A stretch of 64,000 bases of DNA, taken from VXMF01 sp965206775. Lineage in GTDB: Bacteria; Acidobacteriota; Terriglobia; Bryobacterales; UBA6623. The stretch covers positions 1,612,001 through 1,676,000 of the forward strand of contig CBDBKU010000002.1 in NCBI GenBank assembly GCA_965206775.1, given 5' to 3'. The position numbers were made by a program, and so were the translations under genes. This document shows positions 1-8,124 of this stretch, one piece after another; within the stretch, counting starts at the first letter, position 1, and every line of letters begins with the position of its first letter. The notes beneath the pieces were generated by a model that had not been told where the DNA came from, searched no databases, and worked only from the letters and a program-made list of their open reading frames with translations.

Positions 1-2
1 CA

Positions 3-512
3 GGCACTGCCGGCCTCTTCCAGGGCCTTCGGCTCGGAGCTGAGTTCGGCCAGGTTCGATCCGTTGTCGCATACAGCCTGCCTTGGGCCTTTCTGGCAAG
101 ATCCCTGCTGGTTACGATCCCGACTGGAATCGAGTGGGCGTTCCATCGGGATTCTGGTTTCCGGAGCCTTGGCGCACTCAACGCGTCGCGGTTCCTGGAA
201 AGCCTTTCGCTAGGCCCCTATGTGCGTGCCGTCGTTGGTTCCATCGGGCCGCTCGCCGTCGTCTACTGGGTACTGGCTGCCTTCGGACTGTCCCTTGTCG
301 CCAGACCGGCTTCCTTGCGGGATGCGTTGAAAGCGACGGTTCCCCCATCGATTGTTCTTGGCATCGCGCACGCAATTGCGCTGGCCGCGCTGAGGCTGTA
401 TCTCGTAGCGGAGGCCCCGGGCGTGTGGCGGAACCGTCAGCCAGGCTCTCGAGCCGCTCGGAGCGACACGCGTCAGCTCTGGATTTCTTGCGGGATAATC
501 GGGAATTGGTGA
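3..512 (+). CDS. membrane protein, C-terminal part (partial)
   Basis: This reading frame is open from the left edge of the window and ends at a stop four bases before gpmI, so only the last 169 residues are visible. It contains about three hydrophobic stretches, roughly residues 20-45, 70-100 and 115-140, separated by short basic loops, which fits an integral membrane protein. The hydrophobic layout loosely recalls Yip1-type proteins, but no diagnostic motif is visible, so no family is assigned. The tail after the last helix is arginine-rich and probably cytoplasmic. The short gap suggests co-transcription with gpmI. Confidence 0.5.
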   Translation, partial: GTAGLFQGLRLGAEFGQVRSVVAYSLPWAFLARSLLVTIPTGIEWAFHRDSGFRSLGALNASRFLESLSLGPYVRAVVGSIGPLAVVYWVLAAFGLSLVARPASLRDALKATVPPSIVLGIAHAIALAALRLYLVAEAPGVWRNRQPGSRAARSDTRQLWISCGIIGNW

Positions 513-516
513 TTGC

Positions 517-2055
517 ATGCCGACAGGCAAACCGCTAGTGCTCACGATCATGGACGGCTGGGGCTGCAACCCGGACCCGGCCAGCAACGCTGTCGCTTTG
601 GCCCGCACGCCGAATTTCGATCGCCTTTGGCGCGACTATCCCCGGACGCTGATCAGAACGGACGGACAGTACGTGGGGCTTCCGGACGGCCAGATGGGCA
701 ACAGCGAAGTCGGCCACCTGAACATTGGCTCGGGCCGCATCATCCAAATGGACATCACTCGGATCGACGAGCTGATCCGCTCCGGCCGACTGGCCGAGAA
801 TCCCGCTCTGAAGGGCGCCATGTCGCACGCCAAGGGCCGTGCCTTGCACCTGCTCGGCCTGCTCAGCGATGGCGGCGTCCATTCCCAGGCCGCCCACCTC
901 TATGCCCTGCTCGAGGTCGCGCGGGACGCGGGAGTGGAGAACGTGTTCGTTCATGCGTTCACGGATGGCCGCGACACCCCGCTAACCAGCGGCGCCGGCC
1001 ACCTGCGCCGGTTGCTGCATCGCATGGGCGAGATCGGTTGCGGGCAGCTTGCCACGTTGAGCGGACGTTACTACGCCATGGACCGGGATCGTCGATGGCA
1101 TCGCGTCGACAAGGCGTTTCGAGCGATCGTCGCAGGCGAGGGGGTCAGGGTGCCCGACCCGCTGGCTGCCATCGAGGCGTCGTACGCGGACGGCGTCACT
1201 GACGAGTTCGTCGTGCCGACTGTGATCACCGGGCCTGATGGTGCCCCGGTCGGCCCCGTCCGCAGCGGGGACGCGGTTGTGTTCTTCAATTTCCGGGCCG
1301 ACCGCGCGCGAGAGCTGACGCTTGCGCTCAACGACCCGGATCTGGACGGGGTGAGCCGCGAGCTCGCACCGAGCGGCCTGCATTACGTCACGATGACCCA
1401 GTACGACAGGAACTATTCCTACCCCGTCATTGTCCCGCCGCAGTTCCCTGACCGAATTCTCGGCGAGCTGTGCGCCGAGCAGGGGTGGAGGAACCTGCGT
1501 GTCGCGGAAACCGAGAAGTACCCTCACGTGACCTACTTCTTCAACGGCGGCAGGGAGCGGCCGTACGAGGGCGAGGAGCGCGAAATGGTGCCGTCTCCCA
1601 GGGTCGCGACTTATGACCTGCAACCGGAAATGAGTGCTGCGGGGGTTTGCGACGCCGTCGTCCGAGGGATCGAGAGTCAATCGTTCGAATTGATCGTCGT
1701 GAACTTCGCGAACGGCGACATGGTCGGTCACGCCGGCGTACTGGAGGCGGCCGTGCTGGCCTGCGAGACTGTCGACGGCTGTCTCGGCCGGATCGAAGCG
1801 GCTCTGAAGCGCTGCGGCGGCCAGTGGATCGTCACCGCCGACCACGGCAACGCCGACCTGATGGTCCATCCGGAAACCGGCGCGCCGCATACCTATCACA
1901 CGACGTTTCCGGTGCCGCTCGTCCTGGTCGGCGAGCATGACGGGCCACTCACGGCAGGCGGGTCGCTACGCGACATCGCGCCCACGATCCTAGGCTGCCT
2001 GGGCGTGAGCCAGCCGCCTGAGATGACCGGCCGGGACCTGCGCGGGGACGCTTGA
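517..2055 (+). CDS. gpmI: 2,3-bisphosphoglycerate-independent phosphoglycerate mutase
   Basis: Interconverts 3- and 2-phosphoglycerate in glycolysis and gluconeogenesis with two Mn ions and a phosphoserine intermediate. The 512-residue length is normal for the family. The N-terminus has the metal-binding LTIMDGWG segment, and the nucleophile serine lies in MGNSEVGH at about residue 63. The central IPGM_N insert carries HAFTDGRDT, and the C-terminal alkaline-phosphatase-like fold carries NFANGDMVGHAG and TADHGNAD with the remaining metal ligands. The ATG at 517 gives a standard start. A GATAAT box at 494-499, inside the tail of the preceding gene, could serve as a -10. The stop TGA lies in the same few bases where the NUDIX gene begins. 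Confidence 0.97.
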   Translation: MPTGKPLVLTIMDGWGCNPDPASNAVALARTPNFDRLWRDYPRTLIRTDGQYVGLPDGQMGNSEVGHLNIGSGRIIQMDITRIDELIRSGRLAENPALKGAMSHAKGRALHLLGLLSDGGVHSQAAHLYALLEVARDAGVENVFVHAFTDGRDTPLTSGAGHLRRLLHRMGEIGCGQLATLSGRYYAMDRDRRWHRVDKAFRAIVAGEGVRVPDPLAAIEASYADGVTDEFVVPTVITGPDGAPVGPVRSGDAVVFFNFRADRARELTLALNDPDLDGVSRELAPSGLHYVTMTQYDRNYSYPVIVPPQFPDRILGELCAEQGWRNLRVAETEKYPHVTYFFNGGRERPYEGEEREMVPSPRVATYDLQPEMSAAGVCDAVVRGIESQSFELIVVNFANGDMVGHAGVLEAAVLACETVDGCLGRIEAALKRCGGQWIVTADHGNADLMVHPETGAPHTYHTTFPVPLVLVGEHDGPLTAGGSLRDIAPTILGCLGVSQPPEMTGRDLRGDA

Positions 2056-2066
2056 CGGGAGGCCTT

Positions 2067-2528
2067 GTGGAGCAGCAGTCGCCGTCCGCATTCATCCGGG
2101 CCGCAGGCGGGATCGTGTGGCGCAGCCCCGATCGCGAGCAGGTCGCGGTCATCTACCGAGACCGCCACTCGCGGGACGAATGCTGCCTTCCGAAGGGCAA
2201 GCTCGACCCCGGCGAGGACTGGGAGCAAGCCGCCCTGCGGGAAGTTCTGGAAGAGACGTGCTCCGAGGCCGAGATCCTAGGTTTCGGAGGACTGCTGCCG
2301 TACTACGTGGGCCGGCGGCCCAAGATCGTCGTGTACTTCGAGATGGTCGCGGTTTGCGAGGGCCGGTTCCAGCCCTCGGCGGAGGTGCGGGACATGGCCT
2401 GGCTCGCTCCGGAGTCCGCGCTCGCGGCGCTGAGCCATGACTCCGAGAGGGAAATGCTCTGCAGGCTCGTCACGCGCAGCCGTCGCGACGATTGTGCTGG
2501 TGGCCTGGCGCCGGACATGGGCGCCTAG
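2067..2528 (+). CDS. NUDIX hydrolase
   Basis: Hydrolyses a nucleoside diphosphate linked to another moiety; the substrate cannot be read from sequence. The NUDIX box begins at Gly44 and contains the REVLEE metal-binding helix at residues 58-63. A Cys replaces the usual Gly right after the second Glu pair. The GTG at 2067 is preferred because GGGAGG lies just upstream at 2057-2062. A TTG at 2052, overlapping the gpmI stop as TTGA, would add five residues. It follows gpmI directly and is probably co-transcribed. Its stop overlaps the stop of the convergent Spy-like gene in the four bases CTAG. Confidence 0.85.
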   Translation: MEQQSPSAFIRAAGGIVWRSPDREQVAVIYRDRHSRDECCLPKGKLDPGEDWEQAALREVLEETCSEAEILGFGGLLPYYVGRRPKIVVYFEMVAVCEGRFQPSAEVRDMAWLAPESALAALSHDSEREMLCRLVTRSRRDDCAGGLAPDMGA

Positions 2529-2932
2529 CGGCGGGAAATGCGATTGTTGAACTCCTCCCGCTTGCGTTTCCGCTCCTCGAGGATCTGCTCGTACTCGGTC
2601 CGCTGCGACGGTTCCAAGACCAACATGATCCTCTCGCCGCGCTCCGCTCGGATTGCCTCCATCTCGGGCTCGATCGCATCCCGCACCGATTGGAATCGAT
2701 TGCCGATCTCGTCGAGGATCTCCTCCACACTTGCCTGCTGGGTTTCGGTCAGGCCAAGTCGCCCGGTCAGCGTATCGAGCAATTGAGCTCGATACTGCTC
2801 CGGGGTCATGCCCGATGGCCGGCCAGCGTTGCTCCCGTAGAATCGAGTCGCTGCGAACCCGAGCGCCGCGCCCGCGACGAATACCGCCGCAAGCGACAGC
2901 GCCGCCCGCTTCTTGGTTTGGCCGCTTGTCAT
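2525..2932 (-). CDS. Spy/CpxP-like periplasmic protein
   Basis: A 135-residue protein with an N-terminal membrane anchor or signal segment (about residues 9-28), then a highly charged all-helical domain. Two LTxxQ-like motifs are visible, GLTETQQ and LEPSQRTEY, typical of the Spy/CpxP/ZraP family of periplasmic chaperones and metal or stress sensors. It is the last gene of a three-gene unit with an ECF sigma factor and a small membrane protein, overlapping the latter by ATGA. The context suggests an envelope-stress role, either as chaperone output or as modulator of the sigma factor. Family assignment is fairly secure; the role is inference. Confidence 0.7.
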   Translation of the reverse strand: MTSGQTKKRAALSLAAVFVAGAALGFAATRFYGSNAGRPSGMTPEQYRAQLLDTLTGRLGLTETQQASVEEILDEIGNRFQSVRDAIEPEMEAIRAERGERIMLVLEPSQRTEYEQILEERKRKREEFNNRISRR

Positions 2933-3273
2933 TCCCCGTTCTCAGCGAGCACCCAGATGGCGCCGTCTCTCTGGTCCATTGCGTTGCGGATGAGCACGTC
3001 TTCGTAGCTCGCTTCCAGCACCACGGACCCGCTGTCGGTCCCGGCCGTTACCCAGTGGGAGAAAGCCACCAGCCCCGCCAGCGCCATGGACGCGAAAGCC
3101 AGGCGAGGCGACCACGCGATCAGGTAGGACGCCCAGGATGCGTTTTCCCGCTTGCGCGCGTCGATCGCGGCCCAGACCCTTGCGGCGAAAGCCGGGCTGG
3201 GTTCGAACTCGCCCAGCAGGTCGCGATAGATTGCGAATAGACGGTTCAGGAATTCGTCACGATTTGTTTGCAT
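2929..3273 (-). CDS. small single-pass membrane protein, putative anti-sigma factor
   Basis: A 114-residue protein with a polar N-terminal region, one transmembrane helix (about residues 58-76, starting LAFASMALAG) and a short acidic extracytoplasmic tail. This layout and its place directly after an ECF sigma gene fit an anti-sigma factor. No zinc-finger HxxxCxxC motif is present, so it is not a standard ZAS-type protein. The ATG at 3273 is chosen because GGAAG lies eight bases upstream. GTG 3297 and ATG 3291/3288 are alternatives and would overlap the sigma gene more. It overlaps the sigma gene end and overlaps the next gene by ATGA. Confidence 0.55.
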   Translation of the reverse strand: MQTNRDEFLNRLFAIYRDLLGEFEPSPAFAARVWAAIDARKRENASWASYLIAWSPRLAFASMALAGLVAFSHWVTAGTDSGSVVLEASYEDVLIRNAMDQRDGAIWVLAENGE

Positions 3274-3880
3274 GTGCTTGGCTTCCATCATCCTCACCTG
3301 TCACTCGATTCTTGGCTTCCTCGGTCAGTTCGTCATAGGCCTTCAGAGCGCGCTTGCGCGCCCGGAAGAGCCTAACCTTGAGGGCATTCGTATTGACCTT
3401 GTAAACCGCGCTCAGCTCCTTCAAGCTCAATCCTTGGATCTCCTTCAGCGTCAGCAGGACTCTGTCCTCGTTGGATACCCGGGCGAGCAGGATCTCAAGC
3501 AATTCTCTCGCGCCCTCCTTCTGGCTCGCTTCCAGAGCCTTCTTGCTACTCAGCGCCGCATCCACTGCGACGACCTGCTCCTCGCTGAGATCCGCCATCC
3601 TGATATCGATTTCCCTGCGCTTGCGGCGCAAATAGTCGTAGCAGGCGTTGATCGTCAGCCGATACAGCCAAGGCTCGAACACCTGCGGCGTCCTGAGTTG
3701 CTGGAGGGAGTCGTACAGTCGGACGAAGACCTCCTGTCCGACATCCTCCACGTCGTCCCCGCGACTGATCGTCCGATATACCGTGCCAAGAATGCGCTTT
3801 CGGTATGCTCGGATGATCTCGCTGAAGGCTTCGTCGTCTCCCGACTGCGCCCTCTCGATTGTCTCGGGTTCAACCAGCAT
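3257..3880 (-). CDS. RNA polymerase sigma factor, ECF family
   Basis: A 207-residue two-domain sigma factor that redirects RNA polymerase to a regulon. Region 2 spans roughly residues 20-90, with DVEDVGQEVFVRLYDSL in the core-binding and -10-melting helices. Region 4 spans roughly 140-190, with the helix-turn-helix around GLSLKELSAVYKVNTNALK. No region 1 or 3 is present, as expected for ECF sigmas. A basic C-terminal tail of about 20 residues follows region 4. It is the first gene of a minus-strand unit with a putative anti-sigma and a Spy-like protein, which suggests an envelope signal. The target promoter is unknown. Confidence 0.92.
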   Translation of the reverse strand: MLVEPETIERAQSGDDEAFSEIIRAYRKRILGTVYRTISRGDDVEDVGQEVFVRLYDSLQQLRTPQVFEPWLYRLTINACYDYLRRKRREIDIRMADLSEEQVVAVDAALSSKKALEASQKEGARELLEILLARVSNEDRVLLTLKEIQGLSLKELSAVYKVNTNALKVRLFRARKRALKAYDELTEEAKNRVTGEDDGSQAHANKS

Positions 3881-3948
3881 TCAAGAGCTGCCGTGGCGGG
3901 CGGCGCCTGTGTGCCATATGTCAAACATGAAGGCGCGTCCGTAGCGAG

Positions 3949-4674
3949 TCAGGTTACGAAACTCGAAGGCGCGGCTGCTCGCTGCATCGCCGCCAGCTCT
4001 TCGAGGTCCAGGCGTCCAGTGTATACGGCCATGCCGAGCGCGGCGTGTACGCCGATATCGAGCAGGTCGCGCACTTCGTCCAGCGTGGCTATGCCGCCCG
4101 CCGCGGTGATTTCGTGGCTTGTGGCGGCTCGCAGGCGCCGGTACCACTCCAGGTCCGTGCCCTGCATCGTGCCTTCCTTGTCGACGTAGGTGCATAGGAA
4201 TGCACCGCAGTACGGCTCGAACCGGGCGATCACTTCTTCTGTAGCAAGACTGGTCGATTCCCGCCAGCCTCTCACGACGATCCGGCCGTTCATCGAATCG
4301 AGTGCGACCGTGACGCTGCTCGGCCCGACCGTCGCAGCGAGGCGCCCGAGGAAATCGCTGTCCGGTCCGTCGGCGGCGAATGCCGCTGTGCCCACGATGA
4401 CCCGCTCCGCTCCGCTGTCGATCAGTTCTCGGGCGCGTTCGACGGTCCGCACCCCGCCACCAACCCAGGTCCGGGCCAGTCCGGCGATACGTCGCACGAT
4501 CTCCAGGTTGGACCCGATGCCGATCGCCTGGTCGAGGTCGATGATCTGAATGACCGGGAACGACCCGAAGCGTTCCATCATGCGCTCCGGCGAGTCGCCC
4601 TCGAGGGCCTTGTCTCGCCCGCGCACGAGCTGAACCACCTTGCCCCCCATCAGGTCGATGCACGGAATGATCAT
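3949..4674 (-). CDS. hisA: phosphoribosylformimino-5-aminoimidazole carboxamide ribotide isomerase
   Basis: Catalyses the fourth step of histidine biosynthesis, ProFAR to PRFAR. The 241-residue TIM barrel starts with IPCIDLMGG (Asp7, first catalytic acid) and has the phosphate-binding segments VGGGVRT and AAGGIATLDE. The usual TDxxxDG motif of the second catalytic aspartate reads TYVDKEG (residues 162-168), so Glu167 replaces the aspartate. This may be a lineage variant. The gene is detached from the his operon, which ends at 9228, and lies downstream of the padR-permease pair on the same strand. The 117-bp gap to the permease shows no obvious structure. Confidence 0.93.
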   Translation of the reverse strand: MIIPCIDLMGGKVVQLVRGRDKALEGDSPERMMERFGSFPVIQIIDLDQAIGIGSNLEIVRRIAGLARTWVGGGVRTVERARELIDSGAERVIVGTAAFAADGPDSDFLGRLAATVGPSSVTVALDSMNGRIVVRGWRESTSLATEEVIARFEPYCGAFLCTYVDKEGTMQGTDLEWYRRLRAATSHEITAAGGIATLDEVRDLLDIGVHAALGMAVYTGRLDLEELAAMQRAAAPSSFVT

Positions 4675-4791
4675 GGCGCTTGCGCACCGGGCGTCAACTC
4701 TGCCCGAACGTCCAGAAGTACCAGCTTAACGCGAGTTGTCGCTCCCCTTGGGAGGCTTCCGCGGGGCATGGCGGACGACCTGCGGCGTGAT

Positions 4792-6171
4792 CTAGCCGAA
4801 TCCGAAGAGTAGCGGGAAGGCGAAGAAAACAAGAGCCGCCCACACGGAATACACGGGCAGGTAGGCAGTCTGCCATCGCGCGAGCGCGTCGAACGGCCCT
4901 CGGCCGCGCAGGAACCGAACGTAGAGCCAGGCCGACCACGAGAGATTGACGAGCAAGATCAGGTTCTCGCCCAGAGCCGCCACCTTGTTCGCGCTGAATC
5001 CGAACTCGGAGATGCGCGCCGAGATTGCCGCCAGGGCCACGGCATCCACCAGCAGGGCGCATACGACCAGCGTCACCTGGAGCACGTCGAAAGCGTCCGG
5101 TCCCGACCGCGGGTCGCGTGCCGACACGGCGTAGAGGAGCAGCCCGAGCACGAGAACCAGAAGCAGGTCGAATCCGATCAGAACCTCTCGCTCCAAGTCG
5201 ATCGCTCTCCCGGTCCACGCCATGGTTCCCAGGAACGCTAGCAGGACCGCCGTGAAGAGCGGCGTGAACAGGCGCGTCAGCACGGGCGCCATGTTTTCCA
5301 CCACGCTCTGCTTCGCTTCTACCAGCCAGGCTGCCACAACCACCGCGCCGAGCGCTCCGCACGGCAGGATCCAAGACTGCGCGATCCCCTCTGCATCCAA
5401 GCCGACCGAATTGAACATGAACATCGTCACGCCCGTCAGGACACCACCGCCTAAGGCAATGAGCGCGTAGTAGATGAATAGCTCGCCGGAGAAGCGGACG
5501 AAGTTCATGCGTTCGTCGCTGTCGCCCCAGTTCCCGCCCGCATAGGCGATGCCGACGGCCAGCCAGAGCGCGATTGGGAGATGCAGGACCGCAAGTACCT
5601 CTGTCGATCCGCCGGGCTCGAACGGAATGGCATTGGCGAGCACGGCCGCGGCACCAAAGGCGGCCGCGATCCAAGCGCACCGGGCCGGAGCGATCCGGCG
5701 CTTCCACGCAAAGTAGGCGGCAAGGCACGGCAGCACGAAGAGGCTGGCGTTACGGGCGTAGAATCCCTCGTGGCCATCGACTAACGGGATCCCGAGAAGC
5801 GAGGGCAGCTTGAATGCGGCGCCCGCGGCGATCGCGAGGCCGACGACCACCAGGGCCTCGTTCCGGGGCCTCCGCAAGTCCGTCTCTTCCGGGAGCCGCG
5901 GGGCGACTAGCTGCTTCCATAGCCGCTCGGAATGCTCGCGAGCGAATTCGCTCGTCAGTGCGTCGAGCTCGCCGAGGCGCTTGACGGCCACCAGAAACGC
6001 TTCCTCGGTTGACAGGCCCGCCTCCGTCAGGGTGGCAACCTGGCTGCGAAGGTGGTCTTCCAATTCATCCCTGTCGGCCGATTCGATCGTCCGTCGCCGA
6101 TGCAGGTAAGCTCGCCACGAGGCGATCCGTCTCTCCAGGTGCTCGCTGTGGGACGGGCCGTTCGCTGTCAT
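4792..6171 (-). CDS. multi-pass membrane protein with N-terminal HAAS/permease-prefix domain
   Basis: A 459-residue protein. The first ~90 residues form a charged helical domain (ERRIASWRAYL ... ELEDHLRSQVATLTEAGLSTEEAFLVAVKRLGELDAL) typical of the HAAS or permease-prefix domain found in membrane proteins paired with PadR regulators. About ten hydrophobic helices follow, from residue ~105 to the end. No transport motif is visible and the substrate is unknown. The gene starts 19 bp after padR on the same strand, so the two form a classic PadR-controlled membrane module. hisA follows downstream and may be co-transcribed. Confidence 0.8.
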   Translation of the reverse strand: MTANGPSHSEHLERRIASWRAYLHRRRTIESADRDELEDHLRSQVATLTEAGLSTEEAFLVAVKRLGELDALTSEFAREHSERLWKQLVAPRLPEETDLRRPRNEALVVVGLAIAAGAAFKLPSLLGIPLVDGHEGFYARNASLFVLPCLAAYFAWKRRIAPARCAWIAAAFGAAAVLANAIPFEPGGSTEVLAVLHLPIALWLAVGIAYAGGNWGDSDERMNFVRFSGELFIYYALIALGGGVLTGVTMFMFNSVGLDAEGIAQSWILPCGALGAVVVAAWLVEAKQSVVENMAPVLTRLFTPLFTAVLLAFLGTMAWTGRAIDLEREVLIGFDLLLVLVLGLLLYAVSARDPRSGPDAFDVLQVTLVVCALLVDAVALAAISARISEFGFSANKVAALGENLILLVNLSWSAWLYVRFLRGRGPFDALARWQTAYLPVYSVWAALVFFAFPLLFGFG

Positions 6172-6190
6172 CGCTGCCTCCTGTCGGTGC

Positions 6191-6547
6191 CTATGCCTGG
6201 CCGCTCGGTTCGGGCAGGGCGAGCCAGATTTCTCGGAGCGTCGCGTCCACCGCCTGCCATTGCCGTCTGTGCTCCGCGAGGTGGCCGCGTCCCTTCTCGG
6301 TAAGGCGGTAGTACTTGCGCCGGCGTCCGCTTGCCGGCGTCCCCCACCGGCCCTCGATCTGCCCTAGCCGCTCGAGCCTGTGCAGGACCGGGTACAGCAT
6401 GCCGTCCGTCCACAGGAGCCTGCCGCACGACAAATCGCCAACGCGCTTGAGGATCGCATAGCCGTAGCTCTCTCCTTCAGCCAGGATGGCCAGCACGAGC
6501 GGGGTGGCCGACGCTGCCACCAAGTCCTTGCCGATATTCACCGCCAC
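6191..6547 (-). CDS. PadR family transcriptional regulator
   Basis: A 118-residue winged-helix repressor. The fold is clear from EGESYGYAILKRV, then the recognition and wing region LLWTDGMLYPVLHRLERLGQIEG, then KYYRLTEKGRGHL and a C-terminal dimerisation helix. PadR proteins usually repress their own operon and respond to small molecules. The inverted repeat at 6598-6618, some 50 bp upstream, is a strong candidate for its operator. The gene heads a unit with the HAAS permease and possibly hisA. An IS66-family element sits just upstream, its nearest end only 94 bp from this start. Confidence 0.93.
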   Translation of the reverse strand: MAVNIGKDLVAASATPLVLAILAEGESYGYAILKRVGDLSCGRLLWTDGMLYPVLHRLERLGQIEGRWGTPASGRRRKYYRLTEKGRGHLAEHRRQWQAVDATLREIWLALPEPSGQA

Positions 6548-6597
6548 GCCTCCGCCGAGCAGCCCGCGATCCGTCTTGTACCAAGCATAGAACTACT

Positions 6598-6618
6598 ATA
6601 CATAGATCTACTATGTAT
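6598..6618. promoter_or_regulatory. candidate PadR operator palindrome
   Basis: A perfect inverted repeat ATACATAG-N5-CTATGTAT lies in an AT-rich island upstream of padR. It is nested inside a wider perfect repeat, ACCAAGCA at 6580-6587 and TGCTTGGT at 6628-6635, with almost the same centre (6608 against 6607.5). Read toward padR, the inner arms also contain TATGTATAG-like -10 sequence, so binding would block transcription. Assignment to PadR is by position. Confidence 0.55.
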
Positions 6619-6632
6619 TGATGCCGGTGCTT

Positions 6633-6640
6633 GGTTCCAC
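6633..6640. repeat. IS target site duplication, left copy
   Basis: GGTTCCAC directly abuts the left end of the insertion sequence and is repeated exactly at 9027-9034. The 8-bp length is the one expected for the IS66 family. Confidence 0.95.
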
Positions 6641-6663
6641 GTAACTACTCACACCTCTGTTAG
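6641..6663. repeat. IS left terminal inverted repeat
   Basis: The outer 11 bases GTAACTACTCA match the right end perfectly. Matches continue at positions 14, 15, 17, 18, 20, 21 and 23. The transposase stop codon (6649-6651 on the minus strand) lies inside this repeat. Confidence 0.95.
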
Positions 6664-8124
6664 TGTCGGGCCATCGTGTTGCTTGACCGTGTCGGCAGCG
6701 TGGCCGTCGAGCGCGATTTGGATGGCGACGAGAGGATTGTAGCCGAGCGCGGCCATGGACTGTAAGTAGCTGGAGATGCGTGCATAGGCCTCGCCGTAGG
6801 CTTGCGTTCGAAAGCAGCCCGACACTTTCATTTTCACTTTCGCCATTCTGAGTGCGCGCTCTGCGGCGTTGTTGGTAAAGCTCACATGCGGATCGCGCAG
6901 GAAGCGCAGCACGGACGCTTCGTGCTTGGCGAGCCGCTCGTGCAGGTTGTGGGCAGCGGATTTGGCGATCCGTCCGCGTTGGCCCTTGCTGCGTGGCGGG
7001 ATCGCGGGCAATTCCTTAGCGCCCTGGGTCAGGATGGTGCGGTAGCGCTTGCGCAGGGCCTTGCATGCGGCTTCGCTCAAGACCTTGCTCTGGCTGCGAT
7101 TGAGCTTGTGGCAGGCCTCTTGCAGCAGGGCTTTCAGCAGGCGCGCCCAGCGGTACTTGCTGGACTCGACAAGGAAGGTCAGTTCGCGGACCAAATGGGC
7201 GCCGCAGAGCTGGTGCCGGCATTGCTCGTAGCCGAGGTAGGAGGCCCAGCAGTCGTGCACCAGGGTGCCGCGAAAGCGGGGGATCAGGCCGATCGCCTCG
7301 ATGGCTGCCTTGCCGCGCTTGGGATGCAGGAACTTCAGCGTCAGCGACCCATTGGCGAGCACATGCAGCCAATGGTTCTTGCGGTCGACTCGCAGGCCGG
7401 TTTCGTCGGCATGCAAGGCCGGAGATGCCAGCAGGCGGGCGCTGGCGGCCGCTTCCCAAGCTTGCAGTGCCGCGTGCAGGCGGCGGATGTAGCCGAGGCA
7501 GGTGGCCTCGGACAAGCGCAGGGAGGAGATCGCCCGGACCAGCTCGACGGTGCGCCGCAGGGAGAGCATAGGGGCCACCAGCAGGTTGATGATGAAAGCC
7601 TGCAAGCCGCTGCCATACTGCACCGGCCCCGGCATGCTAGCGGGGAACGCTCCCTTGTTGCGGGCCTGACAGTCGGGGCATTGCTTGACCTCGGCCTCGA
7701 CACGCTGCTCGATCACCTGAAACACGATGTCGTACAGGACCCGGCGTTCCCGGTCGCTGGGAGCGACCTCCGACAGATCGGCGCCACAGCTGTCACAGGT
7801 CTCGACGGTGACCGTTTCCTCGGTGGTGACCTTCTGCAGATTGGGGCCGGTCCGGTCGTTGGCCTTGGCGGCCCGCTTGGCCGGGCTGGCCCGCTGCGCG
7901 GTTTCGTCCTGCTCCACCTGCGAGGGCGGGATGCTGGAGTTGCGGCTGTTCTTGCGGGTTGTCTTTTCGAGCAAGACCGCCAGCAGCAGGGTCAGCAAGG
8001 GCATCAGGACCCGGAACACGGCGTCGGCTTCGGGCGACACTTTGCCGCTCTTGCGCAGAGCCGCGATCTGCTGCTTGGCGGCCTCCAGTTCCGCGCGCAG
8101 GAACTTGTCGTTCAGCGTCGCCAT
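6649..8124 (-). CDS. IS66 family transposase (TnpC type)
   Basis: A 491-residue DDE transposase. In order: an N-terminal helical segment with a leucine-rich stretch (38-55), the basic RKNSRNSSIPPSQ segment (58-69) typical of IS66, a zinc-binding domain with CxxC pairs at Cys110/113 and Cys149/152, and the catalytic core with Asp240 (HADETG), Asp291 (HDCW) and Glu422 (NNAAERALR). All catalytic residues are present and the frame is intact. The ATG at 8124 is chosen because it overlaps the stop of the upstream methylase as TGATG, implying translational coupling; the longer frame upstream is not supported. The stop lies inside the terminal repeat. Confidence 0.95.
   Translation of the reverse strand: MATLNDKFLRAELEAAKQQIAALRKSGKVSPEADAVFRVLMPLLTLLLAVLLEKTTRKNSRNSSIPPSQVEQDETAQRASPAKRAAKANDRTGPNLQKVTTEETVTVETCDSCGADLSEVAPSDRERRVLYDIVFQVIEQRVEAEVKQCPDCQARNKGAFPASMPGPVQYGSGLQAFIINLLVAPMLSLRRTVELVRAISSLRLSEATCLGYIRRLHAALQAWEAAASARLLASPALHADETGLRVDRKNHWLHVLANGSLTLKFLHPKRGKAAIEAIGLIPRFRGTLVHDCWASYLGYEQCRHQLCGAHLVRELTFLVESSKYRWARLLKALLQEACHKLNRSQSKVLSEAACKALRKRYRTILTQGAKELPAIPPRSKGQRGRIAKSAAHNLHERLAKHEASVLRFLRDPHVSFTNNAAERALRMAKVKMKVSGCFRTQAYGEAYARISSYLQSMAALGYNPLVAIQIALDGHAADTVKQHDGPTLTEV

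Noticed and set aside
982..1938. 318-codon minus-strand open frame over gpmI
   Set aside because: Antisense shadow in GC-rich DNA; gpmI on the other strand has all family motifs.
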